Under the pieces are notes generated by a model that did not search any database, was not told the origin of the DNA, and was given only the letters and a program-made list of their open reading frames with translations. From Bolinopsis microptera (Eukaryota > Ctenophora > Tentaculata > Lobata > Bolinopsidae): a stretch of 64,000 nucleotides of DNA. Numbering within the stretch: position 1 is the stretch's first letter; every line of letters starts with the position of its first letter. The stretch is from the NCBI RefSeq assembly GCF_026151205.1, contig NC_087084.1:12427453-12491452 (forward strand). The letters are read 5' to 3'. This document shows, piece by piece, positions 47,601 through 58,464 of this stretch. The position numbers and the translations under genes were made by a program.

Positions 47601-50202
47601 TGGGGACAGCCTCTTTCCTCCTCTGGTAGTTGTCTCAAGAACTTCGAGATTCAGCCGGTTGTGGAATGCAGTACCAATCCCGGGTGTGAGGTAAGAAGGG
47701 TAGAATGCCCTACATTGATGTTAATATGCTCATCTCTGATGTGTTGAAAAGTATAGAAAAACTGAGTTTATTTCAAAATATTATCAAGGTTAATCTACGG
47801 AATATATTAGCTAAACGTTAATTAAATATAAGTTTAACCTTTTTAACAGCCCATAAAAACACCAGGTAAAGTTTGACGAGAGTAGCATGTGGATGAGTAC
47901 ATGTCCTGAAGAAGGGTCTGGAGACACTATTGGAGAGTTCCTTCCCTACGGAGAGACAGAATATGACGTTGCAAACCCTAAACCGGTAAAATAAATACAC
48001 TTTTAGGGTGAGGGGCAACGGCAATAATTTCGAACGGTTTTATTTAAATGATCATTTATTGCTGTACTGTATTTGAAACGTATTTAAATTTTAAAAAGGA
48101 AAGAAAAAATATTAGTCTACTTAAGCTTGATGTCAGTTGGCATCTTACTGAAACTATGAGATTAGAACAATATTCTGATTACCTGTTCATTCCCCCAGGT
48201 AACGGATTACATATCTCGGTGCTCAGTATGCCAGAGTACCTACCCTTGGTTGGCAGTCCACAGTTTTAACGATAGAGTTCCTGAATGCCCGCAAGCCAAT
48301 AACGGAAAGTTTGAAGCTTATACGCTTTGGGTGGGATGGAGTCTTATCATGGTAAGTAATTAATTAGTTACCATTGATTAATTACCATTAATTTTGTTTT
48401 CAATTTTTCAAAGTATAAATAAAGATGCTTAATACTTTACTACAACTTAAATTATCAATTACCTTACAAGACTTATATTTTTTATAACGTACGAAATGCG
48501 ACGGTTTTCCCGAAATTTCGCCATATTTTCGGACCGCCAAAATTTCGGTCGTCGTAATAAAATCCGTCGCATTATTTTTAGCTTATTCCAATAATTGTGG
48601 CTTCATCGATTCATTTTGTTCTTGAAAAAGTTGGTGATATGATGGTGGGACAAATAAACACAATATTTCATGATGAATTTAATGTCAAGTTTGTAGCGCG
48701 ATGCGTTACCGTGTCTTGCCGCGCATTCAATAATGCTTCTCGCAACGACAATTTTCAAATTTCACTAGACGATCTTCAAGTTCATGTCACTAGATCGGTG
48801 AGATGCACCACTGAGCTGTGAAGGATTGACATCGTGAATCAAATTATGTCAAGTAATACGTTTTAAATTTACAATAAATTACATTTATGTGCTAACATAA
48901 ACGTCTTATAAGAGACTAAGTCAAGATAAACAATTTAATACCAAACTCAATAAGTCATGTGATGCAGATTTACTGTCATTGATCAGTAGAGTAAAATTTA
49001 GATTGAAATACTAAAATCAGCACTAATCAGTAATCATTTTATTACTCAAGTGAATTTAAAAAGGATCTTGTTCCGGAAAATCTACCAAAGGAAATTTTGA
49101 ATTTCCTTTGTGTCAGAAAACAAAATGATGAAAAATACCCTTATTTTCTGTGACGTCCAAAATGTGACGGTTTTTGTTCAATTTCGCCATATTTTCGGAC
49201 CGCCAAAATTTCGGTCGTCGCAAATTGGTCCGCCACAAAAAAGTTTTGTAAGGTAACTTTAATCCTCGGTAACCTTATATAATTTGATATGTTGTCCAAG
49301 ATACATATAACAAGGGCTGGTAGGTAATTGATCATGTTAATTGGTAGGTAATTGAGTAATTGGTAGGTAATTGATCTTGTTAATTTTCCAGGCTAAAGAC
49401 AGAGGTGGTGGTGTTGGACAAGATTTGACCACTCCTGGGTCTTGTATGAGGTAGACTGCTATAGTGCTATTAGTTTTACTTGACACTGGATTCTTGAATC
49501 TTGCAAGCATCCATCCATTCACACTTCTGGGTCCCCTCCTTACTGCACCACCTTGATCTATGAGTTCATATATTAAGACGCAATGAAACTACCGGACTAC
49601 GATGTATGGGGACTTGCCACCCCATGGCAAGTCTCTGCTACATCGTTTCCTCACATTATTTGTTAAATAGTAGTGTTGAAAGTATTAAAACTAAATGTCT
49701 AACTGTGACGTCCAGTGATGATTCAAATAAACATTGTGATCCTAATATCCTGATCATTTATTATTTTCCAAAATAAAATACCCATTTCAGACGGTTCTCC
49801 CCGCTGATGTCAGCCAAGTGTCAGTACGCTGGAACTTCAGTGAGCGGTCCTAATTGTGTGTTCCAGTCTTCTGGTGCCGAGATATTGTTCGTCAGGAACT
49901 CTGAGAAAGAGTTTGATGATGATGTGGTAAGAACAGGATTTTTCTCAAACAAGGAGATATTTTATTTGGATATTCAAGAGGGAAATACAACTTCAAATTA
50001 ACGTGCTGTTGACCCAGAGCTATTTAAAGCACACCTTTTTACCAATTGTTTTTACAGGGTGTTTCAAAAGTCTTGCAAGGATGTTCTTCTTCTTCTTTCT
50101 TTTAATCGATCTTTTATATTTCAGGATGTTGGTGTTCTTGATGACGACCTTCATACTTACTTCTCCAGATGCGCTGTATGCTTGCTTAAGATTCTCCGAT
50201 AA
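35626..50202 (+). CDS. Collagen IV alpha chain, gene C (complete, 1657 residues)
   Basis: Exons: 35626-35627, 35906-35981, 36136-36396, 36597-36741, 36944-37068, 37221-37401, 37598-37722, 37826-37942, 38099-38251, 38434-38523, 38685-38748, 38916-39031, 39212-39317, 41265-41342, 41536-41615, 41730-41892, 42125-42277, 42394-42489, 42816-42955, 43110-43236, 43427-43534, 43738-43868, 44019-44108, 44255-44398, 44538-44678, 44795-44935, 45059-45358, 45546-45705, 45954-46060, 46238-46400, 46532-46614, 46786-46899, 47200-47368, 47512-47690, 47866-47985, 48199-48351, 49392-49450, 49791-49926, 50125-50202. Every junction keeps frame. The ATG is split AT|G by intron 1. Signal peptide [19 protein letters not shown] is followed by a Tyr-rich segment, [22 protein letters not shown], and Gly-X-Y to exon 33. 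NC1 starts near [35 protein letters not shown] and YFSRCAVC show both C4 repeats with all 12 usual Cys plus one extra (STCPEE). The total is close to the 1669 residues of human COL4A1. Donors of exons 13 (GTGATT) and 14 (GTCTAT) are weak. Confidence 0.94.
35738..35785 (+). repeat. Five GTAAGT donor-like motifs inside gene C intron 1
   Basis: GTAAGT occurs at 35738, 35749, 35764, 35771 and 35780 within a short tandem array of AGTAAGTGGTAAA-type units. The true donor at 35628 is also GTAAGT. This intron splits the initiation codon, so competing donors could alter where translation starts. The array may equally be a chance microsatellite. Confidence 0.7.
39356..40297. mobile_element. Tc1/mariner-like non-autonomous element in gene C intron 13
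   Basis: Inverted termini of about 26 bases start ACGGGTGATGA at 39356 and end with the complement at 40297, with one mismatch. Each end abuts TA (39354-39355 and 40298-40299), the target duplication of Tc1/mariner elements. The 942-bp interior has no transposase frame. Confidence 0.8.
40463..41044 (-). mobile_element. 5'-truncated LINE tail with 13-bp target duplication
   Basis: A minus-strand reading frame (41013-40582) has [21 protein letters not shown], the Cys/His zinc-binding tail found at the C-terminus of several non-LTR retrotransposon polymerases. The insertion is flanked by AGTACTGATATTA at 40450-40462 and 41045-41057. The 3' side ends in a GAA-rich run. It matches the fragment at 63143-63493. 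It sits in intron 13 of collagen gene C, antisense to it. Confidence 0.85.
41082..41160. repeat. CAGTACTACTA microsatellite in gene C intron 13
   Basis: Several imperfect 11-bp units of CAGTACTACTA lie just after the LINE tail. It is a simple repeat with no coding meaning. Confidence 0.85.
48489..48580. repeat. Small inverted-repeat element, copy 1, gene C intron 36
   Basis: Starts AATGCGACGGTTTT and ends with a near-complement (AAAATCCGTCGCATT), enclosing CGCCATATTTTCGGACCGCC and CAAAATTTCGGTCGTCG. About 85-90 bp, like a very small MITE. A second, more diverged copy in the same orientation lies at 49150-49240. Confidence 0.7.
49150..49240. repeat. Small inverted-repeat element, copy 2, gene C intron 36
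   Basis: Shares CGCCATATTTTCGGACCGCC and CAAAATTTCGGTCGTCG exactly with copy 1, while the outer arms have diverged (TGTGACGG against TGTGGCGG). Both copies sit in the intron between the last two parts of NC1. The sequence between them has no recognised gene. Confidence 0.7.
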
Positions 50203-52103
50203 GATGACCGGATTGGGTGTTCTCTGAATTGGATTTTATGGTTGATGAGTTTTGAGAATTGTTACAAATGTGATGATGATATATTTTGCGTGTATTGAAT
50301 TTGTATGATTTGATTTCTCTTCAATTTTCAACTAATTTTTGTTCATATTTACCACTGTTAATACCAGTATAGACAATAGATTTAGTATTGCTTAGCGCGC
50401 ATAACAAGGCGCGCATAACAAGGCGCTAGCATTTTACCGCCATTCTAGGTTTCACTGATTTCACAATACACAATACACAATATGTCCAATTTGATTCTAA
50501 TTGTTGCTCCTAATCTGATAATTTTAATGACAGTGACTGCTCCCTATTAACCAACCGACCAACATTTTCGGTCGAACCCTAAAATTACTAATACCAAATT
50601 TAAACCCCACATATGCGTGTATAGTCTCCAAATCTTCTCTCTGCTCTCGGACTTTGTTCTTTTGAATAGAACTGTTTGTATACTTTAACAAATAGTGATT
50701 TTAACTTTGAGATAAACTGCTAGATTATTATATTTTTGTACCAATGTTCACCTAACTTAACGTCTCTCACTGACACCATCACCCGGCAACCAATTTTAAA
50801 GTATAATTTATTAACGATCTGACTACATAACAGACTGGCGGTCAGCGTTCCCCGTATAGTAGCTCAACGGAGGGGGTAATCAGGGCACGTGTTAATGAAA
50901 AATGTACGATTGTACGTGTCCTTCCACAATCCCCTCTGTTGGGTCACACGTTATTGGGAACTGAGATCGCTATCGTGTAACTAGAAGCAGTATATGCAAA
51001 GTAACTTAGGTGATAGGTGATAGGCAATATGAAATTACACATCTTACTTTAACTTTATCCCGTCACCCATGGACTTATCAATTAACGGCTGGTGGTGGTG
51101 TCATCGTTTGTCGTATTCACATAGCCATGTGCCTACGCGTACTGCGTGACGCGCTTGTTTCACAAGTATGATATTGTTTCACAAGTAGGATCTTTTGCCG
51201 CCTTCGGCGGTCGCGCGCTACTGCAAGCGAGAGGGCTCTGGTTAGAGCAATTTGTCGTACTCAAAACGTTTCACGGAATTGCGAATGCCGGCCCATCGAG
51301 GAAAATCTTTTTACTTTGTATTTTAACCATTATAAAATGTGATTAGTCGGATTATATAAATATAGTACTGAGTTCAAACAGTCCCCGAAACGAAAAAGCA
51401 AACATTTGATTTTTGTTTCGGCGACTGAATCGTTGATGGGCCGGCAAATATTTGTTGTCGAGTAGTGTTGAATACTCATATTAACATGATTATTGATTTA
51501 ATTTAGGAATTGTATATAAATATCTTTGACCAAGTTTAATTGGTGATAAATAATAAAATTGTCTTTTCTCAAAAAAAATTGTCTTTTCTCAATTGTTAAT
51601 GAGAATGCACCCCAGCACAGGGCGCGCGCGGCGGCTTTGATGTTAGCGGCTACAAGCTTGAAGCTAGGCAGCTGCAGAAAAATGCCGCGCGCGTTCAGCG
51701 TAGGGCTTTTCGTTTTTGATTTTACAAATGACAAAGCAACTTTTAATGATTATTAATGGAATTATCGGATATTTATAATTCAATATGTATTGATTCTTCT
51801 GTGGAAAATAAAAATTGTATTTTACTTAAAATTGTATTTTACTTTCTATGCATAAAAAGAAACATTTCGTCTCATCAAAATATCACGCTAAATTAAACTT
51901 TAAACAACAAAGAAACAATAAACCATTCCCAAATTTATTTCAATAATAATTGCTAGTCATATTCTGATTTTTGTATCATCGATATAATTCAACTTTTACA
52001 ATAAAATTCGTTCATTTTAGACCTAATTATAATAGATCCGTTACTGAGCTACCAGATTTCGCTAGCTATACTAATTTTTAAATTTTTAAGCATTTTTCTT
52101 AGC
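50203..52103. other. Gene C 3' flank without recognised gene
   Basis: Includes the 3' UTR of gene C, whose end cannot be placed. Short CG-rich islands stand out near 50395-50440 (repeated GCGCGCATAACAAG), 51160-51250 and 51620-51700. TGCCGGCCCATC at about 51285 and its exact complement near 51436 form an inverted pair about 150 bp apart. No coding exon chain is seen. Confidence 0.4.
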
Positions 52104-52799
52104 TTAATGTTCTTTTTTTCCTTCCTCATAAATTTCCCCGCCCACTACAGGGTCATATGCTCGCACACACGTCCAACTGAGTGTTATACAGGTGGGTGTG
52201 GATATGCAATTCTTTTCTGGATCATCTTCAAACACTCTTCCTGTTTATATGTTAGTGCAGCAGCAGTAAGCACGTTTCTCTTTATTTGCAGGTTCACCTG
52301 GATACATAGGTGTTTCACGGTCAGGGTGCACGGTTCCTTGAAACCAATTGAAGTATTTTTTAGTGAGACATGTTGGTATGAAGGACTCCATATTGTTCCC
52401 GAATGTACCAAGTCCCCTGGTAAAGTTCGCATCAGGAGTACTTTGTAGCTGTGCTAGGGTTTCTTCCGTCATGTTCGCTTTGCTTCTGGCGTGAATCCAT
52501 TCTCTAACTTTCTGGCACTGCATCTCCATGTTTTTTGGCCACGCATCACATTGTCCAAAAGCAAAACGGTCAAAAACAGCTCTGCCAGTTGCAGTGAATT
52601 CGAATCGTGTTGCATTAAAAGTCGAGTGTCTGAAATTTGAAAAAAATGTTTGCTTTATAATGAAATGAATTTGCCAATTTTTTTGCCAATTTATGAATGA
52701 AATGGATTAGGCTACATCTATATCTTACTTTGAGTCCACTTTGACTTTAGGACGCAGGATGCCTGTTCTAATTTGTCTTTTTCCTTCAGATATTTTGTT
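52104..52799 (-). CDS. Last three exons of an unidentified spliced gene
   Basis: Three minus-strand segments join with good GT-AG sites and matching phase: 52799-52729 (71 nt), 52629-52298 (332 nt) and 52240-52104 (137 nt, ending TAA). Together they encode 179 residues plus stop, with no in-frame stop inside. The protein part has six Cys (FGQCDAWP, MQCQ, PTCLTKK, KNCIS, PTCITL, WTCVRAYDP) and several Asn-X-Ser/Thr sites, suggesting an extracellular protein. I do not recognise the family. The acceptor of the first segment implies upstream exons; the large LINE starting at about 53028 lies directly upstream and may sit in the intron or have cut the gene off. Confidence 0.6.
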
Positions 52800-53304
52800 C
52801 TGAAAGTTATGTCTGTAAATCATTATTCTTGTTCAACCATATATATAGTCAGTTATTGACCTATTATATATACCTAGTGGTAGTTTTACAGACCACATTT
52901 AATTTATTAACTTATTATACTTAGTATTTATTTTTGGTGACTGTATCACCCAGTACAGTTTTAACATTTGATAATTGTGCAGTTTATTGACGACACATTG
53001 ACCGAATGTTATTTTATATTCTAATTTATATAATAATAATAATAAATTGAAGTTTAAGAACACCACTATTAAGATAAACTTATACTCAGCAGTGTTTAAT
53101 CTAGTCATCCCAGAAACTATCATGATAAAAGTTAGGACTGCTATCAAATACTTGAAAATATATCGTTCATATGAGTGAAACTTAAAACTAAAGAACTAAC
53201 ACTAAATATAGGCCAAAATCAGTCATTGATATAGTTTTTCAAGTTCATGCTGAGACAGTTTAAATAAGAAAGTTTTTAGAAATGCTTTAAAAGATTCCAG
53301 GGAT

Positions 53305-55994
53305 TCAGCTGATGTGATGGTAGTAGGCAGACGGTTGTAGATCTTTGGAGCCACAGTGAAGATTAGTCAGGTCGTCTTCCAGGTGGTCATGCTTATATTT
53401 ACCAGTAACGGCTTTTGCAGCAGCATTTTGTAGTAACTGAAGCTGATGTAAAAGCTTCTCGCCAATACCAAAATATAAACCGTTACAATAATCTAGACAT
53501 GATACCACTAGACTGTTGACGATGACTTTAATCTGTTTGAGATTCAAAAGAAAGCGGATTTTCCTGATATTGCGCAAGGTATGAAAGCATTTCTTCTTGA
53601 GATTTATAATTTGTTTATCAAAAACTAGTTGATTGTCCATAACCAACCCTAGATTCTTAACGGTGGGGGTCCGTGTAGGCCTTACACTGTGCTTTCAGCA
53701 ATACTCATAACTAATGTGTTAGGAGCAATTTCAACCCCATGAAGTTCAATCTCATTTAGTACCTTTCTAGGTCCAAAGACTATAAGCTGAGTTTTAGAGT
53801 CATTTAATTGCAGATAATATTGAGACATCCAATTCTTTATCCTCAAGAAACAATTTCTCAGTTGGTTTGTTAAGGTTTTCACCTGATCTGAGGGTTTGAA
53901 AGATTTCATAATTTGATGATCGTCTGCATAACCAATAATAGAAAACCCAGATTCTTTTACACAGCTGTACAATGATCTAATATAGATGTTGAAAAGTACA
54001 GGGCCTAGCACAGAGCCCTGAGGTACTCCAAAACGTAAAATTATGGTTTCAGAGACTGATTTACCAAGTCTGATACGCTGACAACGTCCTGTTAGGAAGC
54101 TGGTGAACCAACTCAGAGCTGACCCCCTTATTCCTATTTCTTGTCTCAAGATCTTCAGAAGTAAATTATGATCCACAGTATCAAAGGCTGCACTGAGGTC
54201 CAACAGCATAACAACAGTAGCTGTTTTTTCATCTGCAGCAATAAGGACATCATTAACGATTTTTATCAAGAGAGTTTCTGTGCTGTGGTGTTTCTTGTAG
54301 GCAAATTGTTCCTGACAATTCAGATTATTCCGACTAAGGTGCTCGTTAAGTCTTCTCAAAACTACTCTCTCAATTAATTTTCCCAGGAATGTAAGGTTGG
54401 AGACAGGTCTGTAGTTTTTCAGTATATTCGGATCCTGAGACTCATCTTTCACTAGGGGAATAACGTCAGCCAGTTTAACACCATCCATACTGCCGGTGGA
54501 CAGCGATTGGTTAACAAGATCAACCCAAACATGCAATAGGGAAGTGATATTATCCTGAACAAGATCTTGTGGTAAACAGTCATTAGGTGAACAATTGATT
54601 CCACTTTCCTTGATTATATCTTCAAGTTCTGAGATACAGGTTGGTTCAAATTCGAAGAGGGGTGTTACAGTAGTATCAGTGCAATCTGGTATATAGGTAA
54701 CAGGTATGTTATCACGAATCTTTTCAACCTTTTCAGAGAAGAACTTGTTGAAGTCAGATGCAAGTAGTTCAATATTATCAGTGTAGTCAGGTAGAATTCT
54801 ACTTTGTTTACGATCCATTACCTTATTGACAACTTGATATAGAGTTCGAGTTTTATTCTCTGACTTATTGATAACAGTTTCCAAGAAATCTTTCTTTTTA
54901 GTCAAAGCTAGTGTAGTAGCCTCATGACAGAGTTCTTTGTAGTGCAGAAAGTGTCCCTCAGATCTATTTTTCTTTTTCTCGGCTCGACGACGAAGTTTTC
55001 TCAGATCTCTATATTCCTTATCAAACCATGGAGCTTTATCCACTACTGACACTCTTTTGCTAATTAATGGAGCATAAACATCAAGAAGGTTCACTATAGA
55101 GGCATCAAGACTCACTACAGAAGTCTCAAATGATTCTGAAACATCAAACTGATCAAGAACATCATTAAGGTCACGTGAAAAGGTATCCTTGTCTACAGCT
55201 TTAATATCTCTGAATTCAATTGATTTGAAATATTTCTTTCCTAAAGTGTTGCTTATGTTACAGATTATAGGAAAGTGATCTGAGCCTAGTGTATCGCTAT
55301 TGTCAATAAACACATTATTGCAATGAAGATGGTTGTTCAGCGAGAAAGTAAATAACTGATCTAGACATGCACCACCAATGTGTGTTGGACGATCATACAG
55401 AGCATGAAGACCATATGATCTGAGTATCTTTAGAGTATCAGATGCAACCCTGTTGTTACCATCAAAGTGTATGTTGAGATCTCCGGCCAGGACAATATTA
55501 TCACAGCGAGTAGAAATATCAGAGAGAAGAAGGTCAAGTTCCTGTGTAAAAGCAGAGGTTAAAGGGCCAGTCCTGTACATTACAACAAAAAGAATCATAT
55601 TAGAGCTGGTCTTAACTTTTCCCATTGTGAGTTCGAAATGTTTGAATACTATCCTACTCTTTTCCATAGAGCACGTTAAATTTGACCGAAATATGAGTGC
55701 AGTGCCACCACCCCTCTCGTTAAGCCTATAATTATGGTGGAGTGAGTAACCTCGTTCCTTAATAATAGCAGTGGTTACTGATGAGTTGCTAGTCAGCCAC
55801 GTCTCACAAACAGCAGCAATATCAATATTTTTGTCCTCCAAAAGGCTCACAAAAAGATCAGCTTTGTTGTTGATTGATCTAGGATTAAAGAGAAGGAGGT
55901 TGAAATCTGACGATTCATTGGATCTGATCATTTGCTTTGATAAAAAGGAATTGTCTTCTTTATTCTTTTCTGATGTTCCACAAATGCAGAACAT
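53305..55994 (-). pseudogene. LINE ORF2: endonuclease plus reverse transcriptase, interrupted
   Basis: The ATG at 55994 opens a 770-residue frame. An AP-endonuclease region (about residues 30-250) shows CETWL, AGDLNIHFD and GSDHFPI. The reverse transcriptase region (about 480-760) shows NYRPVSNL, LDLSAAFDTVDH, GVPQGSVLGP and the catalytic GYADD. The frame stops at 53682 just after AEST. The expected continuation (KNLGLVMDNQ, then LDYCNG and QNAAAKAVTG) resumes about 26 bases on, in another frame, as far as 53305. A 26-base insertion thus separates the last part of ORF2, and this copy is probably inactive. Such enzymes copy the element RNA at a nicked genomic target. Confidence 0.88.
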
Positions 55995-57304
55995 CTGGGG
56001 TCTCCAGTGTGATGATTAGTATCATTGTTTTTTGCTCTGACACAGTGACAACACTTGAAAACATGATCATCAGTCTTTTTTAAGCAATCTCGTGATTCAT
56101 GATTTTCAGAGCAAAACCCACAAACTGGATCAGTTTTATTTTTACATTCTTTGCTGTAATGACCATACTCCTGGCAATTGAAACATCTAAGAACAAAGAT
56201 ACTGTCATAGACTTTACACATAGACTGGTATCCAATAAACACCTTGTTCCCTTGCTGAGCAATTATGGATCTAATAACATTGCTGACTTTTACAATAGCC
56301 TTAAAGATGTCTTTATTGTTTTTGAGAGGTTTAACAGCCAAGATTTCGATCATTTTATCATCATTAGAAGTAGAAGAACTATCGAGAAGCTTTGATATCC
56401 CAGGATTTTGTTTTTCAAGCATAGATTTTAGTTCCTCCACGGTATATTCTCTTGATAATCCTACAATGTGGACAGTTGGTACTCTTGTTGATACTTTTAC
56501 AACAGAATGCTGCTCATCTTTGAGTTGTTTAGTCAGAACATCAACATCGTGTTGAGAATTGAGAACAATTCCAGTAGTATCAGATTTCTGCAAGTGGAAG
56601 GTACTACTTACTGAGAGGCCGTTCTCAATACAAATCTTTTCTAGTTTTTTTGAACTGATGAGTTTACCTTGACTGTCCTTTTGTACTGAAACCACTTTTT
56701 TCATGTTTTCTGTTCTCTGCTTATCATTCCAAGGATTATATTCGTTGTTAGACTCAGAGATTGATGAAGTTTGATGTGTAGCTGCACTCTTGTTTTGGGA
56801 TATCATGGTTTTTAGCTCTTTTAACTCCAACAATAAAGAATTGTTGACTGCATCAATTTTGTGGTCCAAAAGAGTAAATTTATCTGATTTATTAGCAGCT
56901 TTTTTCTTTCCTTTGTTAACTTTACAAAAATCACACACAAATGTAAAGTTACCATGCCTTCTAGCAAACACACCATCTTTGTTGGAAGCCTTAATAAAGC
57001 TGTTAAAGAATGAAGATGGGCAGATTATGTCTTTACCATCTTTTTCAGTACCATCTTCCTTCACACAAACAGCATGAAATAATCTATCGCATTCCCAGCA
57101 AGGTAACGCTTTATCTCCTGCTTTACTATCCGAACACGATGAACACTGACCATTAGAAATGATAGCATAGTTCAACAGATCTGAAGAAACACTTTCCTGA
57201 GGTCGGGTAGTAACAATTTCCTGAGAGGTCTGTGAAGTTTCTGATACAGTCTCTAATTGGACGTCTGACGTTGGTCCCAACAAATGATTTTCACCACCTT
57301 TCAT
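55928..57304 (-). CDS. LINE ORF1: PHD finger and zinc-knuckle nucleic-acid-binding protein
   Basis: 458 residues from the ATG at 57304. Near residues 55-130 a C4HC3-like pattern (CSSC, CWEC, HAVC, CDFC) resembles a PHD finger, seen in ORF1 of some CR1-type LINEs. Near 375-440 are zinc knuckles: CFNCQEYGHYSKEC fits CX2CX4HX4C, followed by CGFCSENHESRDC and a third Cys/His cluster. A middle section with a predicted RNA-binding fold is plausible but not provable by eye. ORF1 proteins bind the element RNA to form the transposition particle. No stop interrupts it. Confidence 0.85.
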   Translation of the reverse strand: MKGGENHLLGPTSDVQLETVSETSQTSQEIVTTRPQESVSSDLLNYAIISNGQCSSCSDSKAGDKALPCWECDRLFHAVCVKEDGTEKDGKDIICPSSFFNSFIKASNKDGVFARRHGNFTFVCDFCKVNKGKKKAANKSDKFTLLDHKIDAVNNSLLLELKELKTMISQNKSAATHQTSSISESNNEYNPWNDKQRTENMKKVVSVQKDSQGKLISSKKLEKICIENGLSVSSTFHLQKSDTTGIVLNSQHDVDVLTKQLKDEQHSVVKVSTRVPTVHIVGLSREYTVEELKSMLEKQNPGISKLLDSSSTSNDDKMIEILAVKPLKNNKDIFKAIVKVSNVIRSIIAQQGNKVFIGYQSMCKVYDSIFVLRCFNCQEYGHYSKECKNKTDPVCGFCSENHESRDCLKKTDDHVFKCCHCVRAKNNDTNHHTGDPRCSAFVEHQKRIKKTIPFYQSK

Positions 57305-57400
57305 ATCAGCGGGCTTTTCCAGTGTGTATAAATTGTACTTGTATAGTACTTGTATAGTACCGTTAAAGGCACAGCACCAACAATGTGCAGTAGCAGGGGC

Positions 57401-58464
57401 AACTGGCAGTTAAAAATTGCCGATATAACAGAGATAAGGGAGCTCTGTTTTCAACACGTAACAAAACTGCAAAAATAATAATATCTAATAATTATATACT
57501 ATCGATATTTTATTTATTTTCCAACAGACGACAACTTCCTGTTTTTTTTTTTTTTTTTCCTTCTATATTAGTTACTCATATCTCTTGTACAGACTGTTCT
57601 ACAAGGACATTGACAGATGATACTCATATTAGGCATTCATTATTGCATCTAAATTATTTCACTTGCATTAGGTTTAGAAATTTATTCTCTGGTTAACAGA
57701 TTTCAAATGTTTAATTAATTTGTAGTATGATAGTATATAAGAAGTTATTTAATTTTGCTTGGGATGTTGTGTTGACTGTTATGTTGGGGTTTAGTGGTGG
57801 TATGGAATTTGAATTTTATATAAATTTACACTATGAGGTTGGGGCATTTTGCATAGTAAATATGGTTACTACTCCTATATATCATATTATTTGATTGGTA
57901 TTCGATTTCTGATTATTTCCCTAGGAATATTAGTAAAACAAAGTATTTTAGTAAAACAAAGTATTTTATTTATTAGCAGTGCAATCAATTCATATGATAT
58001 AATTATAAGAATATAATAGTCTGTCACACCTTAACATTTAAAAGGTGATTCTAAGTGACACAAATGGAAAATTTTAAGAAAAGACGGATCAAAACACAGA
58101 TCCAAGGACAAGGAGACCCCACTGCAGGACCATACATGCTATTGGCTTGTGCATGGCCCAAAAGGTTCCAGTTGTCCAGGAAACTGTACGTAGCTGGTCA
58201 ACTAGTTTTAGATTCAGACTAGGCTTGATGAGTTCTGGGGTTTCTAGAGGTAAGATTTGATGGTGCCAGGTTTGTTCAGGCGGACATGGAAATTATGCGA
58301 GGAATATATAGGTATATAAAAATCATATCAATATAAAAATAGATCCAAAAATAGATCCAAAGATTCACACGGCAGTCAGGGAACTTCCAGACAGGATGCT
58401 TTTGAAACAGGTATAATTAGCGCTTTTGTAATTAGTTGTATGCAAGGGATGGGATGCTGATTGA
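57401..58464. other. Stretch between LINEs without recognised gene
   Basis: AT-rich sequence with an 18-base T run at 57541-57558 and a short duplicated AGTAAAACAAAGTATTTT phrase near 57930-57970. No exon or structural RNA is recognised. Some may be 5' sequence of the flanking LINEs. Confidence 0.4.

Larger units (their letters stand above)
53028..57400 (-). mobile_element. Nearly complete CR1/jockey-like LINE
   Basis: A non-LTR retrotransposon on the minus strand: ORF1 57304-55928, ORF2 55994-53682 with a continuation at 53646-53305, then a 3' end at a short TTA-type repeat (53028-53045 as read on plus). ORF1 has a PHD-like finger and zinc knuckles; ORF2 has endonuclease and polymerase. The two overlap by 67 bases in different frames. 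The 5' boundary is approximate. It lies just upstream of the 52104-52799 gene fragment on the same strand. Confidence 0.9.
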
